NCBI RefSeq assembly: GCF_000735345.1
Contig: NZ_JMPJ01000054.1
Coordinates: 1-41,679 of the forward strand
Length of the DNA stretch: 41,679 nt
Origin: Ewingella americana ATCC 33852
GTDB taxonomy: Bacteria; Pseudomonadota; Gammaproteobacteria; Enterobacterales; Enterobacteriaceae
Reading direction: 5' to 3'
Shown in pieces: positions 16,973 to 25,701 of this stretch; the first letter of the stretch is position 1; the number at the start of each line of letters is the position of its first letter. The notes beneath the pieces were generated by a model that was not told the origin of the DNA, ran no database searches, and saw only the letters and a program-made list of their open reading frames with translations. The translations under genes and the position numbers were made by a program.

Positions 16973-17596
16973 ATGATTAACGTTGCTCTGATTGATGACC
17001 ACGTGGTAGTTCGCTCCGGCTTTGCACAGCTGCTGGGGCTGGAATCCGATATCCAAATTGTCGGCCAGTACGCCTCGGCGGCTAATGCTTGGTCGTCGCT
17101 GCTGAAGATGAACATTGACGTGGCGGTGATGGACATCGCCATGCCGGATGAAAGCGGGCTGAGCCTGCTGAGTCGCCTGCGCCAGCAGCGGCCCAATTTC
17201 CGCGCCATTATTTTGAGCATTTACGACACCACCGCCTTCGTGCAAAGCGCGCTCGACGCCGGAGCCAGTGGCTACCTGACCAAGCGCTGCGGGCCAGAAG
17301 AGCTGGTGCAGGCGGTGCGCACGGTCCACGCCGGTGGCCGCTATCTCTGCTCCGACGCCCTGCTGGCGCTGCGCCAAAGCCAGCAAACGCCCAAGGCGCT
17401 GCAAAGCCTAACGCCCCGCGAGCGTGAGATTTTCGACCTGCTGGTTAACGGCCTGAGCGTCAAGGCGATTGCCGAACAGCTGGAGCTGAGCCACAAAACC
17501 GTGCACGTCCACCGCGCCAATATCCTCGGCAAACTCCAGTGCGACACCACCATCGAACTGGTGCATTTCGCCATTCAGCACAGCCTGCTTGCCTAA
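16973..17596 (+). CDS. uhpA: Response regulator UhpA
   Basis: This is a NarL/FixJ-family response regulator of 207 residues (E. coli UhpA 196). The receiver domain has the acidic pair D8/D9, phospho-acceptor D54 in VMDIAMPD and K104 in GYLTKRCGPEE. A LuxR-type helix-turn-helix spans about 145-190 (KTVHVHRANILGKL). The first 22 residues are nearly those of E. coli UhpA. In E. coli UhpA activates the hexose-phosphate carrier gene uhpT; here the target is probably uhpC-afuABC. Its TAA overlaps the uhpB ATG by one base. Confidence 0.92.
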   Translation: MINVALIDDHVVVRSGFAQLLGLESDIQIVGQYASAANAWSSLLKMNIDVAVMDIAMPDESGLSLLSRLRQQRPNFRAIILSIYDTTAFVQSALDAGASGYLTKRCGPEELVQAVRTVHAGGRYLCSDALLALRQSQQTPKALQSLTPREREIFDLLVNGLSVKAIAEQLELSHKTVHVHRANILGKLQCDTTIELVHFAIQHSLLA

Positions 17597-19125
17597 TGAG
17601 AAAGCTCGGTCTCACCCTTTTTCTGGCGATTTTCTACAGCCTGTGCTGGCTGGCGCTCTGGTCTATCAGCTTCTACCTGACCCAAAACGGCCAGCAGGCG
17701 ATGTTGCTGCTGCCACAGGGATTGCGGCTGGCGCTGATGACCCTGCTGTCGCGGCGCTACTGGCCCGCCATGCTGCTGTCAGAGGCGGCCATTGGCGTTT
17801 GGCTGCACAGCGAACAGCTGCAAACTCACTGGATCATGCTGCTGTCGCCCTTGCTCAGTTTGCTCCCCGCTGCGCTGGTGCAGCATCTGTGGCGGCGTTT
17901 TACCCTGTATTGGCAACGGCTGTTGCTTCTGCTCGGGGCAGTGGCGGGAAACAGCCTGTTGCAGATGGCGGTGCCGGGCCTGTGGCTGAGCGCGCCGCTG
18001 AGTCAAACCCTGCTGGCCTCCTTCACCGGCGGGATTTTGCTGACGCCTTTTATCTATCTGATTTACGAATATCTTAAACAGCAGCATCTGCAAAACCTGC
18101 TGGCGCAGGAGATCCCCGACCCGCCTCTGCGCACCTCGCTGCTGATTTGGTGTTCGCTGTTCTTCGCCCTCGCCGTCTGTCTCCAGATGAGTCTGGCCCC
18201 GGAAGTCGAGCGCCTGCTGATCATTCTGGTGTTTCTGCCCAACGTGGTGATGGCTTACGCCTTCGGCTGGCAAGGCGGCGTGCTGGCGGCGGTGCTCGGC
18301 AGCCTGATGATCACCGTCACCCGTCAGATGAGCGGCGCGTTCCACGATTTGCTCGAACTGGAGCTATTCCTCTCCACTCAGGCGCTGCTTGGCATTGGTC
18401 TAGGGATCGCCATCAGCCGCCAACAGCAGCTGGCGTCACATCTTAATCGCTACCGTTTGCAGCTAGAACAGGAGCTGGACACCCGCCGCCAGCTCACCGA
18501 GCGGCTGGTGCATACCGAGGAAGCCGTGCGCAAAGAGATTGCCCGCGAGCTGCACGATGAAATCGGCCAGAACATTACTGCCATTCAGATTCAGGCGATG
18601 CTGGTGGACAGAAGCCCGCACGGCCCGGCCACTCACAGCGCGGCGAAGCAGATTGGCGAGCTGTCGCAGCGCATTCATCAAACTACCCGTCAGCTTCTGC
18701 GCCAGCTGCGCCCGCCGGTGCTGGACGAGATGTCGCTGGATAAAGCCCTGCACCATCTGGCCGACGAGTTCGCCTTCCCGCAGCAGGGCATTGATTTCCA
18801 ACTCGACTACCGGCTGTCGGAGCTACCGCGCGACGAAACCCTGACCTTCACGCTCTATCGGCTGGTGCAGGAGTTGCTCAATAACATCAGCAAGCATGCC
18901 GCCGCCACGCGGGTCCACATCAGCCTGACCAAGCAAGAGTCCATGCTGGTGCTGGAAGTGAGTGACAACGGTGTGGGCTTTGCTCATCCGCTAAAAGAGG
19001 GATTTGGGCTGCGCGGCATTGAAGAGCGAGTGCGCGCGCTGGGCGGCGAATGGCTGCTCGAGCAGCGTAACGGCACCCACATAATTGTTAAGTTGCCCAC
19101 AGATTTGCAAAGAACTCGCCCCTGA
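17596..19125 (+). CDS. uhpB: Sensor histidine kinase UhpB
   Basis: UhpB phosphorylates UhpA when UhpC reports external glucose-6-phosphate. The 509-residue protein (E. coli 500) starts with about eight membrane segments (MASE1-like, residues 5-275). Then comes a HisKA_3 dimerisation region with His320 in ARELHDEIGQN, and an ATPase domain with the N box (QELLNNISKHA), the DNGVGF motif and GFGLRGIEERV. An upstream frame begins at 17539, but the ATG at 17596, coupled to the uhpA stop, gives the family length. Confidence 0.93.
   Translation: MRKLGLTLFLAIFYSLCWLALWSISFYLTQNGQQAMLLLPQGLRLALMTLLSRRYWPAMLLSEAAIGVWLHSEQLQTHWIMLLSPLLSLLPAALVQHLWRRFTLYWQRLLLLLGAVAGNSLLQMAVPGLWLSAPLSQTLLASFTGGILLTPFIYLIYEYLKQQHLQNLLAQEIPDPPLRTSLLIWCSLFFALAVCLQMSLAPEVERLLIILVFLPNVVMAYAFGWQGGVLAAVLGSLMITVTRQMSGAFHDLLELELFLSTQALLGIGLGIAISRQQQLASHLNRYRLQLEQELDTRRQLTERLVHTEEAVRKEIARELHDEIGQNITAIQIQAMLVDRSPHGPATHSAAKQIGELSQRIHQTTRQLLRQLRPPVLDEMSLDKALHHLADEFAFPQQGIDFQLDYRLSELPRDETLTFTLYRLVQELLNNISKHAAATRVHISLTKQESMLVLEVSDNGVGFAHPLKEGFGLRGIEERVRALGGEWLLEQRNGTHIIVKLPTDLQRTRP
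19086..19101. promoter_or_regulatory. CRP-like site upstream of uhpC
   Basis: TGTTA-N6-CCACA matches the CRP consensus TGTGA-N6-TCACA at 8 of 10 positions. It lies in the 3' end of uhpB, centred about 103 bp before the predicted uhpC start of transcription. That is the spacing of the CRP site in E. coli uhpT. The match is moderate and the transcript start is predicted. Confidence 0.4.
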
Positions 19126-19145
19126 CTAGGAATAATTCCTAGTCA
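19123..19145. promoter_or_regulatory. Perfect palindrome, likely UhpA site
   Basis: TGACTAGGAA and TTCCTAGTCA are separated by TAA, a perfect 10-bp inverted repeat overlapping the uhpB stop. The core TAGGAA/TTCCTA is of the NarL/FixJ operator type. It is centred about 63 bp before the predicted start of transcription, close to the strong UhpA site of E. coli uhpT. RcsB boxes look similar, so RcsB is an alternative. Confidence 0.6.
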
Positions 19146-19184
19146 TCTAAAACCTTGTCTCATCCGCTGCAAAAATCACCTGCC

Positions 19185-19190
19185 TACACT
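19185..19190 (+). promoter_or_regulatory. -10 box of the uhpC promoter
   Basis: TACACT lies 24 bp before the uhpC ATG. No good -35 box is found at 16-18 bp, consistent with a promoter that needs an activator. Confidence 0.45.
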
Positions 19191-19214
19191 CGGCGCATAA
19201 GGTTGGAGTAAACG

Positions 19215-20525
19215 ATGTCCCAGATGTCAGCCTCACTTGTCGACAAAAACTATCGCTACTGGCGAGTTCACCTGCTGCTGTCGATGGTGATTGGCTACGC
19301 CGCGTTCTATCTGACGCGCAAAAGCGTCAATTTCGCGATGCCGGTGATGCAACTGGAGCTTGGCCTGACCAAAGGCGACATCGGACTGCTCGGCACGCTG
19401 TTTTATCTGGCTTACGGCAGCTCGAAGTTTGTTTCGGGCATTTATAGCGACAAGACCGGGGCGCGCTGGTTTATGGGTGTCGGCCTGCTGATGACCGGGG
19501 TGCTGAATATCCTGTTCGCCTTCTGCCATTCGCTGACCGCGCTGCTGGTGGTCTGGACGCTAAACGGGTTCTTCCAAGGCTGGGGATGGCCGCCGTGCGC
19601 CCGACTGCTGACCCACTGGTATTCGCGCAATGAGCGCGGCTTCTGGTGGGGATGCTGGAACACTTCGATCAATATCGGTGGCGCGGCGGTGCCCCTACTG
19701 TCCGGCCTTCTGGCCTCGATGTGGGGCTGGCAGGCGGCGCTGCTGGTGCCGGGCGTGGTGGCAATAGTGATTGGCCTATGGCTGTGCCGCCAGCTGTGCG
19801 GCACGCCGCAGCAGCAAGGTTTGCCGACTGTGGGCGCGTGGCGGCGCGACCCGCTGGAGCTGCGGCAGGAGCAGCAAAGCCCGCCGATGAGCATGACGCA
19901 AATTTTGCGCCAGACCATTTTGCAGAACCGCACCATCTGGCTGCTCGGCGTCTCTTACGTGCTGGTCTACCTGATCCGCATCGCGCTGAATGACTGGGGC
20001 AACATCTGGCTGGCGGAGAATCATGGCGTCAATTTGCTCAGCGCCAACGCCACGCTGTCGCTGTTCGAGCTAGGTGGACTGCTCGGCGCACTGTTCGCCG
20101 GATGGGGTTCCGACCTGCTGTTTCGCGGCCAGCGCGCACCGATGATTTTGCTGTTTTCGCTCGGACTGTTCGTCACGGTCACCGCCCTGTGGCTGGCGCC
20201 GGTCCACCATTTCGGCCTGTTGGCCCTGAGCTTTTTCAGTATCGGATTTTTTGTTTTCGGCCCGCAGATGCTGATCGGGCTGGCAGCAACAGAGTATTCA
20301 CACAAAGACGCGGCGGGCACGGTGACTGGCTTTCTCGGGCTGTTTGCCTATCTCGGCGCGGCGCTGGCGGGCTGGCCGCTGGCGGTGGTGATGCAGCATT
20401 ACGGTTGGTCCGGCTTCTTCGCCGTGCTGACGCTGGCTTCGGCCTGCGTTGGGTTACTGCTGATGCCGATGATGATGGCGGGGATCAGTAAGCGCGAACT
20501 GAGCGCCGCGCCGCCGGACATATAA
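19215..20525 (+). CDS. uhpC: Hexose-phosphate sensor UhpC
   Basis: UhpC is a membrane protein of the organophosphate:phosphate antiporter branch of the MFS (436 residues, about 12 membrane segments). It acts mainly as the receptor that signals to UhpB. Family segments include YAAFYLTRKSVNFAMP near residues 28-43, SKFVSGIYSD, and NGFFQGWGWPPCARLLTHWY near 118-137. The gap of 89 bp after uhpB holds a palindrome and a -10 box, and afuA follows after only 42 bp. So uhpC and afuABC are probably one transcription unit, separate from uhpAB. No uhpT carrier gene is present in the window. Confidence 0.9.
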   Translation: MSQMSASLVDKNYRYWRVHLLLSMVIGYAAFYLTRKSVNFAMPVMQLELGLTKGDIGLLGTLFYLAYGSSKFVSGIYSDKTGARWFMGVGLLMTGVLNILFAFCHSLTALLVVWTLNGFFQGWGWPPCARLLTHWYSRNERGFWWGCWNTSINIGGAAVPLLSGLLASMWGWQAALLVPGVVAIVIGLWLCRQLCGTPQQQGLPTVGAWRRDPLELRQEQQSPPMSMTQILRQTILQNRTIWLLGVSYVLVYLIRIALNDWGNIWLAENHGVNLLSANATLSLFELGGLLGALFAGWGSDLLFRGQRAPMILLFSLGLFVTVTALWLAPVHHFGLLALSFFSIGFFVFGPQMLIGLAATEYSHKDAAGTVTGFLGLFAYLGAALAGWPLAVVMQHYGWSGFFAVLTLASACVGLLLMPMMMAGISKRELSAAPPDI

Positions 20526-20567
20526 CAAGGTTCTGTCCCACAACATAAGAAGAAAAGGTAAAACACC

Positions 20568-21623
20568 ATGAAAAAACATCTCTCTCCTACCCTCTACAAA
20601 TACTCGCTTTTGGCCGCCGCCGTGGCCCTCACCGCCTTCACCGGCGCGGCTCAAGCTAAGGGCCGTCTGGTGGTGTATTGCAGCGCGACTAACGCCATGT
20701 GTGAAGAAGAAACCAAAGCTTTCGGCGAGAAGTACGACGTGAAAACCTCGTTTATCCGCAACGGCTCCGGCAGCACGCTGGCAAAAGTCGAAGCAGAGAA
20801 AAAGAACCCGCAGGCTGACGTCTGGTACGGCGGCACGCTGGACCCGCAATCTCAGGCCGGTGAAATGGACCTGCTGCAAGCCTACAAGTCGCCGAACCTC
20901 GAGCAGATCATGCCGAACTTCCGCGACCCGGCAAAACGCAAAGGCAACTACTCTTCTGCGGTGTACATCGGCATTCTGGGCATAGGGGTGAACACCAATC
21001 GCCTGAAAGAGAAAAACCTGCCAGAGCCAAAGTGCTGGAAGGACCTGACCAACCCGATTTATAAAAACGAAATCCAAATTGCTGACCCGCAAAGCTCCGG
21101 CACGGCCTACACCGCGCTGGCGACCTTCTCCCAGCTGTGGGGCGAGGATCAGGCTTTCGACTACCTGAAACAGCTCAACGGCAACATCTCCCAATACACC
21201 AAGTCGGGTATCGCCCCGGCCCGCAACGCCGCCCGTGGTGAAACCGCGATTGGCATCGGCTTCTTGCACGACTACGCGCAGGAGAAAGAGAGCGGCGCAC
21301 CGCTGAAGCTTATCTCCCCGTGTGAAGGTTCCGGCTATGAAATCGGCGGCGTCAGTATCTTGAAAGGCGCGCGCAACCTCGACAATGCCAAGCTGTTCGT
21401 CGACTGGGCGCTGTCCAAAGAGGCGCAGGAACTGGCGTGGAAGAAAGGCCAGTCCTATCAAATCCTCACCAACACCACGGCTGAAACCTCGCCAAACTCG
21501 CTGAAAATGAGTGACCTGAAGTTGATCAACTACGACATGGACAAGTACGGCGCGTCCGATATGCGTAAGGCGTTGATCACTAAGTGGGTTAATGAAGTGA
21601 AGATGGGCAAAGAGACCCAGTAA
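20568..21623 (+). CDS. afuA: Sugar-phosphate-binding protein AfuA
   Basis: This periplasmic binding protein of 351 residues has a signal peptide ending in AQA near residue 30. The mature part begins GRLVVYCSATNAMCEEETKA, and the segments GIGFLHDYAQEKE and SPCEGSGYEIGG carry His, Asp and Glu residues of the type reported to bind hexose phosphates in AfuA. The tandem tyrosines of true ferric-binding FbpA proteins are not seen. AfuABC of Actinobacillus and Citrobacter was first named as an iron importer and then shown to carry glucose-6-phosphate and related sugars. The position behind uhpC supports that reading. A hairpin-rich gap of 191 bp separates it from afuB. Confidence 0.87.
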   Translation: MKKHLSPTLYKYSLLAAAVALTAFTGAAQAKGRLVVYCSATNAMCEEETKAFGEKYDVKTSFIRNGSGSTLAKVEAEKKNPQADVWYGGTLDPQSQAGEMDLLQAYKSPNLEQIMPNFRDPAKRKGNYSSAVYIGILGIGVNTNRLKEKNLPEPKCWKDLTNPIYKNEIQIADPQSSGTAYTALATFSQLWGEDQAFDYLKQLNGNISQYTKSGIAPARNAARGETAIGIGFLHDYAQEKESGAPLKLISPCEGSGYEIGGVSILKGARNLDNAKLFVDWALSKEAQELAWKKGQSYQILTNTTAETSPNSLKMSDLKLINYDMDKYGASDMRKALITKWVNEVKMGKETQ

Positions 21624-21643
21624 GGTCCGCGCTGCCTAAAACT

Positions 21644-21751
21644 CCTTCTCCTCTCAGAGGAGAAGGCTGGGATGAGGAGTGGTTTTAAGGTGCCGTGCGT
21701 CCACGCGGCCCACCCCAAACCCCACCTAACCTCCCCTTCTGAAAGGGGAGG
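21644..21751. repeat. Palindromic intergenic repeat, copy 2
   Basis: A 23-bp palindrome at 21644-21666 and its right flank to 21686 match, as reverse complement, positions 21-62. A second hairpin, CCTCCCCTT/AAGGGGAGG at 21730-21751, matches the type at 122-142. The element sits between afuA and afuB in the transcribed strand. Hairpins at this place can protect an upstream message from 3' exonucleases, as in malE-malF, and would favour more binding protein than permease. Confidence 0.72.
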
Positions 21752-21814
21752 GATTAAAAGCGAATGCCATAACAGCTCTTTTTTCTTTCAACACCTAAAA
21801 CGTGAGGGGACAAC

Positions 21815-23893
21815 ATGTCTCATACACTCAGCCTGCCTGATATCCAGCGCCGCGACCCGATTTTCGCGTGGTTGGGGCTTATCCTGCTGGCTTTTGCACT
21901 GCTGCCAGCATGGAGCCTCGACTATGGCTTGCTGGAATCGACTTCGGACGAAATTCTGGCGGCTTACGGCTGGTCGGGACTGAACGTCAGCCTGCTGTGG
22001 CTGCTGTTACCTATGGTTTTGCTGTTCCGCCCGCGCCAAGCGCAGCGGCTGGAAGCGCGCCGTCGCCACCAGTTCGACGCCGCATGGTCAGTGTTCTGCG
22101 CGCTGTTTATGATTGTCAGCGCCACCTTAGTCGGACGCGGTCTTGGCTATGGCAGCATCGGCATTTTCATTGCTCTCGGCGCGGTCTGCACGCTGGCGCT
22201 GTCACGCCTTGAATGGCTGGGCGGCGACCGTTTTGTGCTCGGCTCGCTGATTTGCATCATCGCCATGATTGGCGTGTTTATCATCTTCCCGAGCATTGCG
22301 ATTTTCATCCCGATGTTCACCAACGACGCCGGAGAATTTGCGCCGCTGGCCTTTATGGCGGTGATCGGCCAGTCGCACATCTTGCAGGTGATTTGGAACT
22401 CCTTCCTGCTCTCGGTGGCGGTAGGCATTGGCTGTACCTTCTTCGGATTGGTGCTGGCGATTTACACCACGCGCATTGCCAAGCGTTCGGCCATTATTGG
22501 CCGGGTATTCTCGATTCTGCCGATTGTCACCCCGCCGTTTATCGTCGGGCTGGGCGTCACGCTGATGATGGGCCGCTCGGGCTATGTCACTGAATTTATG
22601 GCTAACTGGTTTGGGCTGACCAACACCAACTGGCTGTACGGCTTTACCGGGATTTGGCTGGCGCAGGTCTTAGCCTTCACGCCCATGGCCTTTATGATCC
22701 TCGACGGCGCGATCAAAACCATTCACCCCTCGCTGGAAGAAGCCTCTTATACCCTGCGCGCCAGCCGCTGGCAGACCTTCCACCGCGTGTTCCTGCCGCT
22801 GCTAAAACCGGCGCTGGCTAACGCCTTCCTGATTGTTATCGTGCAGTCGCTGGCGGACTTCAGTAACCCACTGGTGCTGGGCGGCAACTTCGACGTGCTG
22901 GCGACGCAAATCTACTTCTACATCACCGGCGCGCAGCTCGATTATCAGGCCGCCAGCACCCTCGGGGTGATTTTGCTGGTGTTTTCGCTGCTGGTGTTCT
23001 GCGTGCAGTACATGTGGATTGGCAAACGCTCCTACGTCACCATTTCTGGCAAAACCTCCCGTGGCGACGTGCAGCCGCTGCCGGTGACGCTGGTATGGGG
23101 CGTGACGCTGCTGCTGGCTATCTGGGTCGCCTTCAACGCCCTGCTCTATGGCAGCATTTTCTACGGCAGTTTCACCGTCAACTGGGGCGTGGACTACACC
23201 CTGACCTTCGCCAACTTCACCAAGCTATTTGGTCAAGGTTTTAGCGACGGAGCATGGCCTTCGCTGCTCGACACCCTGCTCTATGCCGGTATCGCCGCGC
23301 CAATCACCGCGCTGTTCGGCCTGCTCATCGCCTACATCGTGGTGCGCCAGCAGTTCCGTGGCAAAAAGACCATCGAGTTCAGCACCATGCTGTGCTTTGC
23401 GGTGCCGGGCACCGTGGCGGGTATCTCCTATATTCTGGCCTTTAACAGCGCGCCGGTTTACCTCACCGGAACCGCCGCCATCGTGATCATTTCGATGGTG
23501 ATGCGTAACGTGCCGGTAGGCATCCGCGCCGGTATCGCCGGGTTGGGCCAGTTGGACAAATCCCTCGACGAAGCCTCACTCAGCCTGCGCGCTGGCTCGA
23601 TGCGCACCGTGATGTACATCCTGCTGCCGCTGCTGCGCCCGGCGATTCTGTCGGCGCTGATTTACAGCTTCGTGCGCGCCATCACCACCGTCAGCGCGAT
23701 TGTTTTCCTGGTGACGCCGGACACCCGCGTCGCCACGGCCTACATCCTTAACCGCGTGGAAGACGGCGAGTACGGCGTGGCTATCGCCTACGGTTCGATT
23801 CTTATCGTGGTGATGCTGGCGATCATTTTCATCTTTGACTATCTGGTTGGCGAAGCGCGCATTTCCCGCTCCAAAGCCAAAACCGGCCAATAA
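21815..23893 (+). CDS. afuB: Sugar-phosphate ABC permease AfuB
   Basis: This inner-membrane protein of 692 residues contains two ABC permease cores in one chain, each with an EAA loop: EEASYTLRASRWQTF near residue 308 and DEASLSLRAGSMRTV near 585. About 12 or more membrane segments are visible. The tandem design is that of AfuB/FbpB proteins. A GAGGGGA site precedes the start, and afuC follows after 17 bp. It should form the channel for substrate delivered by AfuA. Confidence 0.87.
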   Translation: MSHTLSLPDIQRRDPIFAWLGLILLAFALLPAWSLDYGLLESTSDEILAAYGWSGLNVSLLWLLLPMVLLFRPRQAQRLEARRRHQFDAAWSVFCALFMIVSATLVGRGLGYGSIGIFIALGAVCTLALSRLEWLGGDRFVLGSLICIIAMIGVFIIFPSIAIFIPMFTNDAGEFAPLAFMAVIGQSHILQVIWNSFLLSVAVGIGCTFFGLVLAIYTTRIAKRSAIIGRVFSILPIVTPPFIVGLGVTLMMGRSGYVTEFMANWFGLTNTNWLYGFTGIWLAQVLAFTPMAFMILDGAIKTIHPSLEEASYTLRASRWQTFHRVFLPLLKPALANAFLIVIVQSLADFSNPLVLGGNFDVLATQIYFYITGAQLDYQAASTLGVILLVFSLLVFCVQYMWIGKRSYVTISGKTSRGDVQPLPVTLVWGVTLLLAIWVAFNALLYGSIFYGSFTVNWGVDYTLTFANFTKLFGQGFSDGAWPSLLDTLLYAGIAAPITALFGLLIAYIVVRQQFRGKKTIEFSTMLCFAVPGTVAGISYILAFNSAPVYLTGTAAIVIISMVMRNVPVGIRAGIAGLGQLDKSLDEASLSLRAGSMRTVMYILLPLLRPAILSALIYSFVRAITTVSAIVFLVTPDTRVATAYILNRVEDGEYGVAIAYGSILIVVMLAIIFIFDYLVGEARISRSKAKTGQ

Positions 23894-23910
23894 TTCTGGA
23901 GTGAGCTGTT

Positions 23911-24990
23911 ATGACAACGATTCTGCAAGCCGAGCGCAGCGCGCCGGTTGAAACCACCAAAAGCTTTGTTGAACTGAAAGGCGTCGCCAAGCGCTTTGGT
24001 CACAATACCGTGCTGGAAGGTCTGGATCTGGCGATCCCCAAAGGCAAAATGGTCACCCTGCTCGGCCCGTCCGGCTGCGGCAAGACCACCGTGCTGCGCA
24101 TGGTTGCCGGGCTGGAGAAGCCGACCGAAGGCCGGATTTTCATTGATGGCGAAGACGTTACTGACCGTTCCATTCAGCAGCGTGATATCTGCATGGTGTT
24201 CCAGTCTTATGCTCTGTTCCCGCACATGTCGCTGGGTGAGAACATTGGCTACGGCCTGAAAATGCTGGGGCGGCCAAAGGCGGAAATTCGCGAACGAGTG
24301 CGCGAAGCCCTCTCTCTGGTGGATTTAGAAGGTTTTGAAGACCGCTACGTGGACCAGATTTCCGGCGGCCAGCAGCAGCGCGTGGCGCTGGCCCGTGCGC
24401 TGATCCTCAAACCGAAAGTGCTGCTGTTCGATGAGCCGCTGAGTAACCTCGACGCCAACCTGCGCCGCAGCATGCGCGAGAAAATCCGCGAGTTGCAGCA
24501 GCAGTTCAACATCACCTCGCTGTACGTCACCCACGACCAGAGCGAGGCGTTTGCGGTATCCGATACCGTGCTGGTGATGAACAAAGGCAAGATTATGCAG
24601 ATTGGCGCGCCGCAGGAGCTGTATCGCCAGCCCGCATCGCGCTTTATGGCCAGTTTTATGGGCGACGCCAACGTCTTCCCGGCCGACCTGCATCGCGAAA
24701 CGGTGGAGATCTTTGGCTACCACATCCCGAAACCGGCGGGCTTTGCCGACGGGCTGCAACAGTGCACGGTGGGGGTTCGCCCGGAGGCCATCACGCTCGG
24801 CTTACAGGGTGACGACAGCCAGCGCTGCACCATCACCCACGTCGCCTACATGGGGCCGCAGTATGAAGTGACGGTAGACTGGAACGGCCAATCGCTGCTG
24901 TTGCAGGTCAACGCCACCCAGCTACAGCCGAGCGCCGGGGACCAGTTCTACCTGCAAATCCACCCTTACGGCATGTTCGTTTTAGTGTAA
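23911..24990 (+). CDS. afuC: Sugar-phosphate ABC ATPase AfuC
   Basis: This ATPase of 359 residues powers AfuB. Visible motifs are Walker [10 protein letters not shown] (52-60), the Q loop in [12 protein letters not shown], the signature ISGGQQQR (150-157), Walker B LLFDEP (171-176), the D loop and the switch His208 in YVTHDQ. A C-terminal TOBE-like region follows (about 285-359, [11 protein letters not shown]). It is the last gene of the uhpC-afuABC unit and ends 11 bp from the convergent tonB-like gene, with no strong terminator between them. Confidence 0.88.
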   Translation: MTTILQAERSAPVETTKSFVELKGVAKRFGHNTVLEGLDLAIPKGKMVTLLGPSGCGKTTVLRMVAGLEKPTEGRIFIDGEDVTDRSIQQRDICMVFQSYALFPHMSLGENIGYGLKMLGRPKAEIRERVREALSLVDLEGFEDRYVDQISGGQQQRVALARALILKPKVLLFDEPLSNLDANLRRSMREKIRELQQQFNITSLYVTHDQSEAFAVSDTVLVMNKGKIMQIGAPQELYRQPASRFMASFMGDANVFPADLHRETVEIFGYHIPKPAGFADGLQQCTVGVRPEAITLGLQGDDSQRCTITHVAYMGPQYEVTVDWNGQSLLLQVNATQLQPSAGDQFYLQIHPYGMFVLV

Positions 24991-25001
24991 GAAAGCCGCC
25001 G

Positions 25002-25676
25002 TTAGCCCTCCAGCGCGAAGACTAACGGCACAATCACTTGGGCGGCCACCGGCTGGTCGCCCTGCTTCGCCGCAATAAACTTCCAACGCTTCACCGCCGC
25101 CACGGCCGCCTCGTCGAGGCGCGGATAGCCACTCGACTGGCTGACCACCACCGACGCCGCCAGCCCGCTGGCGCTGACTTCCACCCGCAATCTCACCGTG
25201 CCCTGCTCGCGCAGCTTTTTCGATAAACGCGGGTAGTCCGGCGCGGGGTTATTTAAGTAAGCCGCGCTGAACTGCGGCGGCGTCACTACTTTGCCGACCG
25301 CCGGGGTTTTGCTGACGGCCGGAGCCTTGGGCGCAGTGACGGGTTGTGTCTCGTGCTGTGGCTGGGGTTTTGGCTGCTGTTTTGGCTTCTCGTCATGCAC
25401 TGGGCGCGGCTTGGGCTTTTCCACCTTCGGCAGGCTTATTGCCGCCTTCTCCACCACCGGCGGCGGCGTTTTCTCCACCGGCTTGACCGGCTCTGGCGGC
25501 GTGGGGATTGGCTCATGCTGAGGCTCTGGGGCCAGTTGCACCATTTCTACCTCCATCAGCGGCGCGGTAATCTCAGCAACCTGTGGCGGGTTCATCCGCA
25601 GAAACAGCAGCAGCCCGAGATGCAACAGCAGGACCGCTGCTGCAATAATCAGCGTTTTCAGGCCGCGTTTCGGCAT
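25002..25676 (-). CDS. TonB-like energy transducer
   Basis: This TonB-family protein of 224 residues has an uncleaved membrane anchor at about 8-27, a Pro/Lys/Glu-rich periplasmic spacer (45-130) and a C-terminal TonB domain (about 140-224: NPAPDYPRLSKKLREQGTVR, then SGYPRLDEAAVAAVKRWKF). The frame opens at 25712, but the ATG at 25676 has GGAG eight bases upstream. It lies 25 bp after the fhuB-like gene, at the end of the siderophore operon, so it probably serves the receptor of the same operon. A weak hairpin (GCCGTTAG/CTAACGGC, 24998-25029) marks its 3' end. Confidence 0.88.
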   Translation of the reverse strand: MPKRGLKTLIIAAAVLLLHLGLLLFLRMNPPQVAEITAPLMEVEMVQLAPEPQHEPIPTPPEPVKPVEKTPPPVVEKAAISLPKVEKPKPRPVHDEKPKQQPKPQPQHETQPVTAPKAPAVSKTPAVGKVVTPPQFSAAYLNNPAPDYPRLSKKLREQGTVRLRVEVSASGLAASVVVSQSSGYPRLDEAAVAAVKRWKFIAAKQGDQPVAAQVIVPLVFALEG

Positions 25677-25701
25677 GGGAAATTCTCCGGAAAAGGCGGA
25701 T

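Noticed and set aside
20454-21461. 335-residue ORF on the minus strand opposite afuA
   Set aside because: It is a shadow of afuA and the end of uhpC in a GC-rich reading frame, and has no family features.
20568-24990. afuABC as a ferric iron (FbpABC) importer
   Set aside because: The location behind uhpABC and the AfuA segments with His-Asp and Glu fit sugar phosphates better, and no Fur box was seen upstream.
24991-25029. Terminator between afuC and the tonB-like gene
   Set aside because: The 8-bp stem has a 16-base loop and no T-run on either strand, so it is too weak to call.
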